NCBI GenBank assembly: GCA_018666805.1
Contig: JABIXB010000057.1
Coordinates: 1 to 58,205 of the forward strand
Length of the DNA: 58,205 bases
Reading direction: 5' to 3'
From: Rhodospirillaceae bacterium
Lineage (GTDB): Bacteria > Pseudomonadota > Alphaproteobacteria > UBA828
The notes below the pieces were generated by a model. It was given only the letters and a program-made list of their open reading frames with translations, did no database searches and was not told where the DNA came from. Position numbers and translations under genes: made by a program. Numbering within the stretch: the stretch's first letter is position 1; the number at the start of each line of letters is the position of its first letter. Of this stretch, positions 46,214 to 58,205 are shown piece by piece.

Positions 46214-47178
46214 TGGCGGCGCCGCGCCAGGGTCTTATCGAGCGCCTGCCCAAAGTGCGCGGTGAATATATTGCCGATGCGCCGCTCGCGCCGATCGCGT
46301 GGTTCCGCGTCGGCGGCGCGGCGGAAACCCTGTATCGCCCGGCCGATGCAGATGATCTCGCCGGGTTCCTTGCCAACAAGCCGCGTGACATTCCAATTAC
46401 CTTGTTCGGCTCCGGCTCCAATGTTCTCGTACGCGACGGCGGCATTCCCGGCGTCGTTATCCGTCTCACCAGCGCTTTCCGGCAAAGCCGCATCGAATGG
46501 CAGGGTGATAGCGCACATGTGCATGTCGGCGCCGGCGCCGCCGATATCACCGTTGCGCGCCTGTGCCGCGATTCAGGGGTCGGTGGGCTCGAATTCCTGG
46601 TCGGCGTTCCGGGCACCATCGGCGGCGCACTGCGCATGAATGCCGGCGCCTACGGCCGTGAGATGGCGCATGTCATGCTGCAGGCCGAGGCCTTCGACTT
46701 TCTCGGCGCGCGTCAGCGTTTGTCACCGCAGAATATGGGATTTTCCTACCGCCATTCGAATGCGCCGGATGATTGGATTTTCGTCTCCGCCATCTTGCAA
46801 GGCCATCGTGAAGACCCTGAAACCATTGCCAAGGCGATGGCCGAGATCGAGAGCAACCGCGAGGACAGCCAGCCGCTGCGCACGCGCACCGGCGGCAGCA
46901 CCTTCACCAATCCGCCCGGCATGAAGGCATGGCAGTTGATCGACCAGGCCGGTTGCCGCGGTCTCAGGCGGGGCGGAGCCATAGTTTCCGAAAAACACTG
47001 CAACTTCCTGATCAATACCGGCGGTGCCAGCGCCGCCGACCTCGAAGGCCTCGGCGAAGAAGTGCGGCGCCGCGTCAAGCAGGAGACCGGCGTTACCCTG
47101 GAATGGGAAATCCGCCGCATCGGCCGCCACGGAACTGGTCAAGCGTCCCTGGGTGGCCTGGAAGGCGGTGACTCATGA
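46210..47178 (+). CDS. murB: UDP-N-acetylenolpyruvoylglucosamine reductase MurB
   Basis: A 322-residue FAD enzyme that reduces UDP-GlcNAc-enolpyruvate to UDP-MurNAc with NADPH. The FAD-binding part carries [21 protein letters not shown] and [23 protein letters not shown] and the proton-donor loop [11 protein letters not shown] follow. Its compact C-terminal domain places it in the type II group lacking the extra Tyr loop of E. coli. Two ATGs abut (46210 and 46213); the first overlaps the murC stop. Confidence 0.96.
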   Translation: MMAAPRQGLIERLPKVRGEYIADAPLAPIAWFRVGGAAETLYRPADADDLAGFLANKPRDIPITLFGSGSNVLVRDGGIPGVVIRLTSAFRQSRIEWQGDSAHVHVGAGAADITVARLCRDSGVGGLEFLVGVPGTIGGALRMNAGAYGREMAHVMLQAEAFDFLGARQRLSPQNMGFSYRHSNAPDDWIFVSAILQGHREDPETIAKAMAEIESNREDSQPLRTRTGGSTFTNPPGMKAWQLIDQAGCRGLRRGGAIVSEKHCNFLINTGGASAADLEGLGEEVRRRVKQETGVTLEWEIRRIGRHGTGQASLGGLEGGDS

Positions 47179-48089
47179 GCGATCATGTCGCTGTCATCAT
47201 GGGCGGCCCGTCGGTCGAGCGCGAAGTATCGCTGGTGAGCGGGCGTGCCGTCGAGAAGGCGTTGGCCGGGCTCGGCTATAATGTCACCACCATTGATGCC
47301 GATCGCAGCCTGCCTGCGCGCCTGCTCGAATGCCAGCCCGACGTGGCATTCAACGCGTTGCACGGGCGGCTCGGCGAAGACGGTTGCGTGCAGGGGCTGC
47401 TCGAAGTGATGGGCATCCCTTACACCCATTCCGGCGTGCTCGCCTCGGCCATGGCGATGAACAAGCCGGTCGCCAAAAAGCTCTTCGCCGAAGCCGGGCT
47501 GACCTGCCCGGAAGGCCGGGTGTGCCACTACCGGGAAGTCATGGCCGGCGATGTGCTGCCACCGCCCTATGTCATCAAGCCACTCAATGAAGGCTCGAGC
47601 GTCGGCGTGCATATCGTCCTCGACGGCGATAATCAGCACCGCCTCGAAGGCGAGGAATGGCCGTTCGGCGACGAAGTGCTGGTCGAAAAATATATTCCGG
47701 GGCGCGAAATTCAGGTCGCGGTGATGGGCGAGCGCGCGCTCGGCGCGATCGAAATCAGGCCACGCGGGCGCTTCTACGATTACGAAACGAAATACACCGA
47801 AGGCAAGGCCGAGCATTTCATGCCGGCGCCGATCCACCCCGACTGCTACGCCGAGGCGCTCGATATCGCGCTCCGCGCCCACCGGGCGCTGGGCTGCCGG
47901 GGCGTTAGCCGGGCGGACCTGCGCTATGACGACGAGGCCGGCGAGCCGGGCGCGCTGTATCTCCTGGAAATCAACACCCAGCCCGGCATGACGCCGCTCT
48001 CGCTGGTGCCGGAGATCGCCGCCGACAGCGGCATCGATTTCTCTCAATTGGTTGCCTGGATGGTGGAGAACGCATCATGCGACAACTGA
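47175..48089 (+). CDS. ddl: D-alanine--D-alanine ligase
   Basis: A 304-residue ATP-grasp enzyme making the D-Ala-D-Ala dipeptide used by MurF. The N-terminus has MGGPSVEREVSLVSG, then ALHGRLGEDGCVQGLLE, KPLNEGSSVGV for the ATP loop and LEINTQPGMTPLSLVPEIA at the C-terminus. Its Tyr-type ligand-selective features look normal. It overlaps murB by ATGA and ftsQ by 13 bases. Confidence 0.97.
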   Translation: MSDHVAVIMGGPSVEREVSLVSGRAVEKALAGLGYNVTTIDADRSLPARLLECQPDVAFNALHGRLGEDGCVQGLLEVMGIPYTHSGVLASAMAMNKPVAKKLFAEAGLTCPEGRVCHYREVMAGDVLPPPYVIKPLNEGSSVGVHIVLDGDNQHRLEGEEWPFGDEVLVEKYIPGREIQVAVMGERALGAIEIRPRGRFYDYETKYTEGKAEHFMPAPIHPDCYAEALDIALRAHRALGCRGVSRADLRYDDEAGEPGALYLLEINTQPGMTPLSLVPEIAADSGIDFSQLVAWMVENASCDN

Positions 48090-48943
48090 GCTTCAACGAT
48101 CATCTAACGCCGGAGCGCGGCGCTGCCGCCCAGCGTCCGCCGCGCCGCGCCCGTGTGCTGTGGCTGAGGGCAATTCGCCAGCGCGCCCGCCTGCTCGCTG
48201 TGACAGGTGCCGTGGGCGCGCTCGTTCTGGCCGGCGGCTGGTGGCTGTCTCAGCCCGGCACTAGCGCCCTGCTCAGCGCCAGCGTTCGCCAGACCGTCAT
48301 TGAGACCAGCGCCAGCCTCGGCATGACGGTCGAGAACGTCTACAGCGTCGGCCACCATGAAGCCACGCCCGAAGCTATTCTGACAGCGCTTGAAATCGCG
48401 CGCGGCGATCCGATCTTGGCTTTTACTCCGGCCGAGGCACGGCGGCGCATTCTAGCCCTCGATTGGGTCGAAGGTGTGACCATTGAGCGCCGCTTGCCGG
48501 ATACGATCCGCGTCAATATCGTCGAACGCAGCCCGTTTGCTCTGTGGCAGCACGACAAACGCATTCAACTGGTCGACCGCGGCGGCACCATCATCAACGC
48601 CGCCGACGTGCCGCGCTTCGCCCACCTTCCCCTCATCGTCGGCGACGGCGCCGTGGCGAACGCTCCGGCCCTGTTCGACACCATGCGCGCCGAGCCGAAG
48701 ATATTCCGCAGCCTGGTGTCGGCAGTCTGGGTCGGCGCACGGCGCTGGGATTTACATTTCGACAGCGGGCTGATCGTGCGCTTTCCCGAAAGCGTCATGG
48801 CCGCAGCATGGCACCGCCTGGTCGATCTCTTTGCCAGCTATGACATGAATCGGGAGCGAATTGTCTCGATCGACCTCCGCCTGCCCGACCGCGCCGCCTT
48901 CGGCCTCAGGCCAAACGAAGTATTGGATGGCAGCGCGACATGA
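48077..48943 (+). CDS. ftsQ: Cell division protein FtsQ
   Basis: A 288-residue bitopic protein with a basic cytoplasmic N-terminus (rich in Arg), one membrane helix near residues 46-62, a POTRA domain (about 85-155, ERRLPDTIRVNIVERSPFALWQ at its end) and the beta domain. It links FtsL/FtsB and other late division proteins. It overlaps ddl by 13 bases, and its stop overlaps an ATG at 48940 that does not lead into ftsA. The cytoplasmic part, RLLAVTGAVGALVLAGGW onwards, is ordinary for alphaproteobacteria. Confidence 0.93.
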   Translation: MRQLSFNDHLTPERGAAAQRPPRRARVLWLRAIRQRARLLAVTGAVGALVLAGGWWLSQPGTSALLSASVRQTVIETSASLGMTVENVYSVGHHEATPEAILTALEIARGDPILAFTPAEARRRILALDWVEGVTIERRLPDTIRVNIVERSPFALWQHDKRIQLVDRGGTIINAADVPRFAHLPLIVGDGAVANAPALFDTMRAEPKIFRSLVSAVWVGARRWDLHFDSGLIVRFPESVMAAAWHRLVDLFASYDMNRERIVSIDLRLPDRAAFGLRPNEVLDGSAT

Positions 48944-48984
48944 GCAAGCGGAACGAACAAACGAGAAGGGTTTTGGTACGGTGA
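48940..48984 (+). other. 14-codon mini-ORF bridging ftsQ and ftsA
   Basis: An ATG overlapping the ftsQ stop as ATGA opens a 14-codon frame, MSKRNEQTRRVLVR, whose TGA overlaps the ftsA GTG as GTGA. Its sequence resembles the basic N-terminus of alphaproteobacterial FtsA. It may be a coupling peptide or the remnant of ftsA's original start after a one-base deletion. Confidence 0.5.
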
Positions 48985-50216
48985 TTGCGGCGCTTGATGT
49001 TGGCACCTCGAAGGTGACCTGCTTTATCGCGGAGCGGGACAGCCAGGGTGAGTTGGATATAATCGGCATCGGCCAGGACACGGCCGAGGGCCTGAAGGCC
49101 GGCACCGTGATCGACATGGTGGCGGCGGTGACGTCGATCGGCACCGCCATCCGGCGCGCCGAAACCATGGCCGACAAACGCGTCCACAATGTCTTTGTCA
49201 GCGTCTCCGGCGGCGCACCGCAATCGACTTATGCCGATATATCGCTCGACGTCTCCGGGCGCCAGATCGGCAACACCGATATTCAACACGCCTTCGAAAC
49301 CGCCAACGCCGGCAACGCCGTCGAGGGCCGCGAGATCATCCATGCGATCTCGACCGCTTACGACCTCGACGGCAGCCGCGGCATCCGCAACCCGAAAGGC
49401 ATGTACGGCAATCAGCTGCGTGTGCAATTGCATATGGTGGGTGTCGCGCACGGCGCCTTGCGCAACCTGTTGACCTGCATATCGCGCTGCGATTTGGACC
49501 TCGAAGCGCCAGTGATTTCGGCCTACGCCTCCGGCCTCGCCTGCCTGGTCGAGGATGAAAAGGATCTCGGCGTCACGCTTATCGATATGGGCTGCGGCGG
49601 TACCGGCCTCGCCACCTTTGCCGGCGGCGAGCTAGTCTGGACCGCAACGGTGCCGCTCGGCGGCGCCCATGTGACCAACGATATCGCGCACGGCCTGACC
49701 ACACCGATCGCCAGCGCCGAACATATGAAGCGGCTTTACGCCAGCGCCATCGGCGGCCCGGCAGACAACCGCGAAATGATCGAAGTGCCTGAGCTCGGCG
49801 AGCCGGAGCTGCTCTCGGCACGCCAGATTCCACGCTCTCTCCTGACCGGCATCGTGCGCCCGCGCCTCGAGGAGACCTTCGAGCTGATCCGCGATTTCAT
49901 CGATTCCTCAGGTGTCGCCAGCGCCTCGGCGCGGCGCATCGTCCTGACCGGGGGCGCCAGCCAATTGCAGGGCGTTGGCGACCTGGCCAGCGAAATTCTC
50001 GAAAAACAAGTTCGCCTGGCGCGGCCGCTGCCGATCCAGGGCCTCGCCGAATCAGCCGCGGGTCCCTACTACGCGACCTGCGCCGGACTATTGCTTTACG
50101 CCGCTGAGCATTACGACGAACCCCAGATTCGCCGGCCTCAGCGGGAACACCCCATTTCTCAACCTGCCGGGGGCGCGCTGGGGCGCATCGGCCAATGGCT
50201 ACGAGCCAATTTTTAG
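48981..50216 (+). CDS. ftsA: Cell division actin homologue FtsA
   Basis: A 411-residue actin-fold protein that tethers FtsZ to the membrane. From the GTG at 48981 (AGAAGGG ten bases upstream) the protein begins directly at phosphate loop IAALDVGTSK. An ATG at 48927 would add 18 residues but has a weak ribosome site. Marks are MADKRVHNVFVSVSGG, IDMGCGGTGLATFAGG and LTGGASQLQGVGDLA. The C-terminus GRIGQWLRANF is the membrane-binding amphipathic helix. ftsZ starts 98 bp after the stop behind GGAGG-like CTGGAGGA. Confidence 0.93.
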   Translation: MIAALDVGTSKVTCFIAERDSQGELDIIGIGQDTAEGLKAGTVIDMVAAVTSIGTAIRRAETMADKRVHNVFVSVSGGAPQSTYADISLDVSGRQIGNTDIQHAFETANAGNAVEGREIIHAISTAYDLDGSRGIRNPKGMYGNQLRVQLHMVGVAHGALRNLLTCISRCDLDLEAPVISAYASGLACLVEDEKDLGVTLIDMGCGGTGLATFAGGELVWTATVPLGGAHVTNDIAHGLTTPIASAEHMKRLYASAIGGPADNREMIEVPELGEPELLSARQIPRSLLTGIVRPRLEETFELIRDFIDSSGVASASARRIVLTGGASQLQGVGDLASEILEKQVRLARPLPIQGLAESAAGPYYATCAGLLLYAAEHYDEPQIRRPQREHPISQPAGGALGRIGQWLRANF

Positions 50217-50314
50217 CGAATAGCCCGGCCTTGCGCCTGCATCCCTGGCGCACAAGGACGAAACCAAGGGACCAAGGGATTGACGATAAACAACAAAGTA
50301 CTCTGGAGGACTAA

Positions 50315-52126
50315 ATGAGCATCGACTTCGGACCGCAGCAGTGGGAAGAGACCAAACCTCGCATTACCGTCATTGGCGTGGGTGGCGCCGGCGGCAACGC
50401 TGTCAACAACATGATCAATGGCGGACTGGAGGGCGTCGAATTCGTTGTCGCCAACACCGACGCGCAATCGCTTCAGCAATCCCTTGCTGAACAACGCATT
50501 CAGCTCGGCGTGAATGTCACCCATGGCCTGGGCGCCGGCGCCCGGCCCGATATCGGCCGCGTCGCCGCCGAGGAGGCGCTCGACGATATTCAGCAATATC
50601 TCGAAGCCAACAATATGGTCTTCATCGCCGCCGGTATGGGCGGTGGTACCGGCACCGGTGCTGCGCCCGTGATCGCCCGCCAAGCGCGCGAGCAGGGCAT
50701 TCTCACGGTCGGCGTGGTGACCAAGCCGTTCCAGTTCGAGGGCGTTCAACGCATGCGCCTCGCCGAGGCGGGCCTGCAGGAGTTGCAGCAATATGTCGAC
50801 ACGCTGATCGTCATTCCCAACCAGAACCTGTTCCTCATCGCCAATGAGCAAACCTCGTTCGCAACCGCCTTTAATCTGGCCGATGAAGTGCTTCATGCCG
50901 GCGTTAGGGGGGTGACGGATTTGATGGTGAGCCCGGGCCTGATCAATCTCGATTTCGCCGATATCCGTACCGTGATGGGCGAAATGGGCAAAGCAATGAT
51001 GGGCACCGGCGAAGCCGAGGGCGAAAACCGCGCCATCGAAGCGGCCGAGGCGGCGATCAACAATCCGCTCCTCGACAACGCCTCTATCGAAGGTGCGCGT
51101 GGCGTGCTGATCAACATCACCGGTGGTTCCGATGTCACCCTGATGGAAGTGGATGAAGCGGCTTCACGCATTTGCCAGGAAGTCGACAAGGACGCCAATA
51201 TCATCTTCGGCACCTCGATGTCGGATGAGTTGGAAGGGCATATGCGGGTTGCGGTCATCGCCACCGGCATCGAAGCAGACCTCATGCGTGCGCCTGTGCC
51301 GGAGCATTCCGACAAGGTGCATGTACTCGGCGTCTCCAACCGGAGAAGCGCTGAACGGCCCTCTTCGGGCGCCGTCGGCGAAGCCGAAGCCGAAGCTCCA
51401 GTCATGGCCGCTCCCGGGCCGGTAGAGGCGGTTTCAGAGTTGCCTGATGAAACTGCCGATGCCACCCACGACAACGAAGCGGCGGCGATCTCCGGCATCG
51501 AACAAAACTTCGAGGCGGTCGAAGCAGCGGCACCGCCAGTAGAACCTGTGGCAGAATCGATCGAGACAGCAGAACCTGTCCTGGTCGAGGATTCGCCGCC
51601 TGTGCGCAAGACGGTTTCGGCCAGCACGGCGGGCGGCTTCCATGCCGGCATCGTCAAGCAGAAGAGCAAACCGGAAGCAGTGGCATCCGAGGCTCCAACG
51701 CCAGCACCTACCCTGAGCGCACCCCCCGCGCCCGCCGCCAGCAATAGCTTTGTCGCCAAACCTGCGGTGACGCCAGGCCAAGCCCCCGCAGCCGAACTCG
51801 GCAAGAAAGCTGATGCATTTCGTGTTGCCAGCTTGGAAAATGCCGGTGGCAACACTAAAAAACGCGGTTTGTCGCTGTTTGAACGCATGACCGGAAGCGG
51901 CAAGGGACGGAAAGAATCGGGTAATAAGTCCCCGGCAAAGGCCGAACCCGCCCCTGCGCCTCAGCCAAAACCGGAGAAACGCGCGAGTGCACCGATGAGC
52001 GCACCTGCCGGCAAGGAGCCGACTTTCGAAAATATCCCCCATAACACGCAACAAATACCGGATATTCTATCTACAGAAGAAGATCCATATGAAATTCCGG
52101 CTTTCCTTCGCCGCCAAACGAATTAG
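50315..52126 (+). CDS. ftsZ: Cell division tubulin homologue FtsZ with long linker
   Basis: At 603 residues this GTPase builds the division ring. The GTP motif GGGTGTG is at 109-115, preceded by [13 protein letters not shown]. The folded core ends near residue 330. A linker of about 240 residues follows, rich in Ala, Pro and Glu, and then the C-terminal peptide [14 protein letters not shown] that binds FtsA and other tethers. E. coli FtsZ has 383 residues, so the excess is all linker, at the long end even for alphaproteobacteria. GGAGGA eight bases upstream gives strong translation. A hairpin follows the stop. Confidence 0.97.
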   Translation: MSIDFGPQQWEETKPRITVIGVGGAGGNAVNNMINGGLEGVEFVVANTDAQSLQQSLAEQRIQLGVNVTHGLGAGARPDIGRVAAEEALDDIQQYLEANNMVFIAAGMGGGTGTGAAPVIARQAREQGILTVGVVTKPFQFEGVQRMRLAEAGLQELQQYVDTLIVIPNQNLFLIANEQTSFATAFNLADEVLHAGVRGVTDLMVSPGLINLDFADIRTVMGEMGKAMMGTGEAEGENRAIEAAEAAINNPLLDNASIEGARGVLINITGGSDVTLMEVDEAASRICQEVDKDANIIFGTSMSDELEGHMRVAVIATGIEADLMRAPVPEHSDKVHVLGVSNRRSAERPSSGAVGEAEAEAPVMAAPGPVEAVSELPDETADATHDNEAAAISGIEQNFEAVEAAAPPVEPVAESIETAEPVLVEDSPPVRKTVSASTAGGFHAGIVKQKSKPEAVASEAPTPAPTLSAPPAPAASNSFVAKPAVTPGQAPAAELGKKADAFRVASLENAGGNTKKRGLSLFERMTGSGKGRKESGNKSPAKAEPAPAPQPKPEKRASAPMSAPAGKEPTFENIPHNTQQIPDILSTEEDPYEIPAFLRRQTN

Positions 52127-52192
52127 CGGCCGGGGCACCGGAAAGACATGAGGAATCCGGCGTAACATTTTGTAACAAAGAGTGATTTGAGT

Positions 52193-52226
52193 GCTTTGGA
52201 GGGGGCTGCTACAACCCCTCCAAAGC
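52193..52226 (+). terminator. Strong hairpin after ftsZ
   Basis: GCTTTGGAGGGG and CCCCTCCAAAGC form a 12-bp perfect stem around a ten-base loop, 66 bp after the ftsZ stop and 76 bp before lpxC. There is no U-run after it, so it may attenuate rather than end the division operon, or protect the ftsZ message. GAGT/ACTC can extend the stem past a small bulge. Confidence 0.65.
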
Positions 52227-52302
52227 GATACTCAAGTTGGTTAATTGCGATTCGATTCGCGCGCAGATTTGATTCGCCGGAACAAAATGTGATTGGACCG
52301 AC

Positions 52303-53289
52303 ATGTCATCAGAGGTCGTTGACTATAAAATGGAAAGTTCGATTTTAACCATGAATTTTGAGCGCACGTTAAAGGCACCGATCCACTGTACCGGCACCGG
52401 TCTGCACAGCAATGCCAAAGTATCCTTAACCCTGTTGCCGGCGCCGCCGGGAACCGGCGTGCTGTTTCGCCGCACGGATTTAGGGCCTGAAGCCGAGATT
52501 CAGGCGATCCACGGTAATGTTACTGATTCCCGCCTATGTACGACGATTGGCAACGGTAAAAGCAATGGTGGCGGCGTGTCTGTCAGCACGATCGAACATT
52601 TGATGGCGGCGTTCGCTGGTTGCGGCGTCGAGAATGTGATCGTCGAGTTGGACGGCGCCGAAGTGCCGATCATGGACGGCAGCGCCGCGCCTTTCGTTTT
52701 TTTAATTGAATGCGCCGGCATCGCCGAACAAAATACGCCGCGCCGTGCCATTCAGGTGCTGAAGGAAATTTCGGTCGGCAATGAAGACCGCTGGGCTTCG
52801 ATCACGCCGTCGGATCATTTTTCGCTGCGCTGCGAGATCGCCTATGACAATGGTGCCATCGGCGCGCAATCCTATGATTATGATTCGCGTGACGGTTCCT
52901 TTGCCGACGAGATGAGCCGCGCGCGCACCTTCTGTCTCGAATCCGATGTGGAGGAAATGCGCGCCGCCGGGCTGGCCCTTGGCGGCTCGCTCGACAACGC
53001 CGTGGTGATCGGCGAGCACGGCCTCCTGAATGAGGATGGCCTGCGCTACGACACCGAATTTGCCCGCCATAAGGCGCTCGATTGCATCGGTGACCTCAGC
53101 CTCGCTGGTGCGCCGTTAATGGCACATGTGCACAGCTTCTGCGCCGGCCACGCCATGAATCACCAATTGCTCGGCGCATTGCTCGATGATAGCGATGCCT
53201 GGCGCTGGATCGACATGGATGCGCAAAGCCCGAACCGCCGCAACGCCGCACCCCAAGTGCATCACGCAGCCGCGGCGGCCAGCGCTTAA
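52303..53289 (+). CDS. lpxC: UDP-3-O-acyl-N-acetylglucosamine deacetylase LpxC
   Basis: A 328-residue zinc hydrolase performing the committed step of lipid A synthesis. Zinc ligands fit the His in TIEHLMAAFAG, and the His and Asp in HKALDCIGDLSLAG; the HVHSFCAGHAMNH segment supplies the catalytic His. Upstream, ATGs at 52303, 52330 and 52351 all fit the frame; none has a strong ribosome site, so the first ~16 residues are uncertain. The C-terminus is His/Ala rich. lpxC after ftsZ is the usual order. Confidence 0.95.
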   Translation: MSSEVVDYKMESSILTMNFERTLKAPIHCTGTGLHSNAKVSLTLLPAPPGTGVLFRRTDLGPEAEIQAIHGNVTDSRLCTTIGNGKSNGGGVSVSTIEHLMAAFAGCGVENVIVELDGAEVPIMDGSAAPFVFLIECAGIAEQNTPRRAIQVLKEISVGNEDRWASITPSDHFSLRCEIAYDNGAIGAQSYDYDSRDGSFADEMSRARTFCLESDVEEMRAAGLALGGSLDNAVVIGEHGLLNEDGLRYDTEFARHKALDCIGDLSLAGAPLMAHVHSFCAGHAMNHQLLGALLDDSDAWRWIDMDAQSPNRRNAAPQVHHAAAAASA

Positions 53290-53386
53290 TATTTTTCGTC
53301 ACGCCTGCGAAAATCCATGCGACATGCCTGCCATCGCCGGCGGTCCATGATATAGTCGCCTCGATTCTAAAATCGAGCTCGCAAAC

Positions 53387-54214
53387 ATGTCCTTCGCCAC
53401 AATATTCCGCCTCAGGCAGTTTTTCACCATCGGCGTCTGCGCCCTGGCGCTGTTTCTCAGTGCATGCGCTGATGACGAGGAGGGTTATGTCGAGCGCCCC
53501 GTCGAGGAGCTCTATAACGGCGCGATGGATGAGTTACTCGACGAATCCTTTACCGACGCGGCGCGCGGCTTTGATGAGGTAGAGCGCCAGCACCCCTATT
53601 CGGTATGGGCCACTCGGGCGCAAATCATGGCCGCCTATTCCTATTACAGAAATAATGATTACGACGAATCCATCATCTCCGCCGGCCGCTTCATCAAGCT
53701 GCATCCGGGCCACCGCGATGTTGCCTACGCCTATTACTTAAGCGCCGTTTCCTATTACGAGCAAATATCGGATGTCGGGCGCGACCAGAAAATGACGGCG
53801 CTGGCGCTGCAGTCCCTGGAAGAGCTGGTGCGGCGATTCCCGGACACCTCTTATGCGCGCGACGCGCGCCTCAAAATCGACCTCACGCGCGACCATCTCG
53901 CCGGTAAGGAAATGGATATTGGGCGCTATTATTTGACGCGCTTCCATTACGTTGCCGCGGTTAATCGATTTCGCCGCGTGATCGAACGCTATCAGACCAC
54001 CAGCCATGTGCCCGAGGCGTTGCACCGCTTGGTCGAGGCCTATCTGGTGCTTGGCGTGCCGCATGAAGCCCAGGTGGCGGCGGCGGTGCTCGGCCATAAT
54101 TTCCCGGGCAGCGAGTGGTACCTCGATAGTTACGCCCTCCTGGAAGGGGTGAACTTACGCCCGACTGAGGACAAAGGTTCCTGGATCAGTCAGGCCTTCG
54201 ACGCGATCTTCTGA
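53387..54214 (+). CDS. bamD: Outer-membrane assembly lipoprotein BamD
   Basis: A 275-residue lipoprotein of the BAM complex that inserts beta-barrels in the outer membrane. The lipobox LFLSACAD puts the lipidated Cys near residue 26. About five TPR units follow, beginning with YNGAMDELLDESFTDAARGFDEVERQ. HPGHRDVAYAYYLSAVSYYEQISDVGRDQ is a hallmark of the family. It lies 97 bp after lpxC and 15 bp before recN. Confidence 0.96.
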   Translation: MSFATIFRLRQFFTIGVCALALFLSACADDEEGYVERPVEELYNGAMDELLDESFTDAARGFDEVERQHPYSVWATRAQIMAAYSYYRNNDYDESIISAGRFIKLHPGHRDVAYAYYLSAVSYYEQISDVGRDQKMTALALQSLEELVRRFPDTSYARDARLKIDLTRDHLAGKEMDIGRYYLTRFHYVAAVNRFRRVIERYQTTSHVPEALHRLVEAYLVLGVPHEAQVAAAVLGHNFPGSEWYLDSYALLEGVNLRPTEDKGSWISQAFDAIF

Positions 54215-54229
54215 GCGGCGGGCCGGTTC

Positions 54230-58205
<3,976 letters not shown>

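Overview
The window is a contiguous piece of an alphaproteobacterial chromosome, with housekeeping genes dominant. Five things point to this class. A GTTC-N7-GTTC SOS box lies in front of recA. The cell-division cluster is complete and runs from mraZ to ftsZ-lpxC, with rnpB just upstream. Isocitrate dehydrogenase is the 404-residue NADP type. FtsZ ends in a PAFLRRQTN tail after a very long linker. GANTC sites, the CcrM target, cluster in one promoter region. Base composition is G+C-rich throughout. I cannot name a genus; a Rhodospirillales-like lineage is only a guess. I see no transposon, prophage, CRISPR array or tRNA gene.

Layout. 1-5008 is a type I secretion locus: the end of a large RTX protein with a choice-of-anchor L domain, then its ABC exporter and membrane-fusion protein. 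No TolC-like gene is in view. 5067-14241 holds a class II aldolase gene, two adjacent SPOR-domain envelope protein genes, a Lon-family protease, a palindromic repeat cluster between convergent genes, an AlkA-like glycosylase, a DegT-type aminotransferase, an HpaI-type aldolase and a MarR regulator. 14389-19605 carries an unrecognised protein, a LysM protein, two c-type cytochromes, a LOG-family nucleotide hydrolase and icd. 19620-23538 is alaS and recA with a readable SOS promoter and terminator. 24056-32677 holds a DUF3237 protein, the phospholipid-transport pair mlaA-mlaC, a degenerate GGDEF-EAL protein, an EF-G paralogue with altered switch residues, a DjlA-type co-chaperone, an EamA transporter and an AmpD-like amidase.

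From 32743 to the end is the RNase P RNA gene and then the division and wall cluster: mraZ-rsmH-ftsL-ftsI-murE-murF-mraY-murD-ftsW-murG-murC-murB-ddl-ftsQ-ftsA-ftsZ, followed by lpxC, bamD, recN and ligA. Almost every junction from mraZ to ftsA is an overlap of 1 to 14 bases or a gap under 10 bases, so the genes are probably translated as one coupled operon. Together they make UDP-MurNAc-pentapeptide, lipid I and lipid II, flip and polymerise them, and build the Z-ring. lpxC and bamD add outer-membrane lipid A synthesis and beta-barrel assembly. A convergent azlD fragment closes the window.

The observations most worth following are: four phased MraZ boxes upstream of mraZ; a 14-codon mini-ORF bridging ftsQ and ftsA; the two 40-bp repeats at 10666-10776 whose stem bases covary; the EF-G paralogue that has lost its switch I Thr and switch II His; and the degenerate GGDEF-EAL protein behind an operator-like palindrome. 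I did not find a clearly new multi-gene system here.
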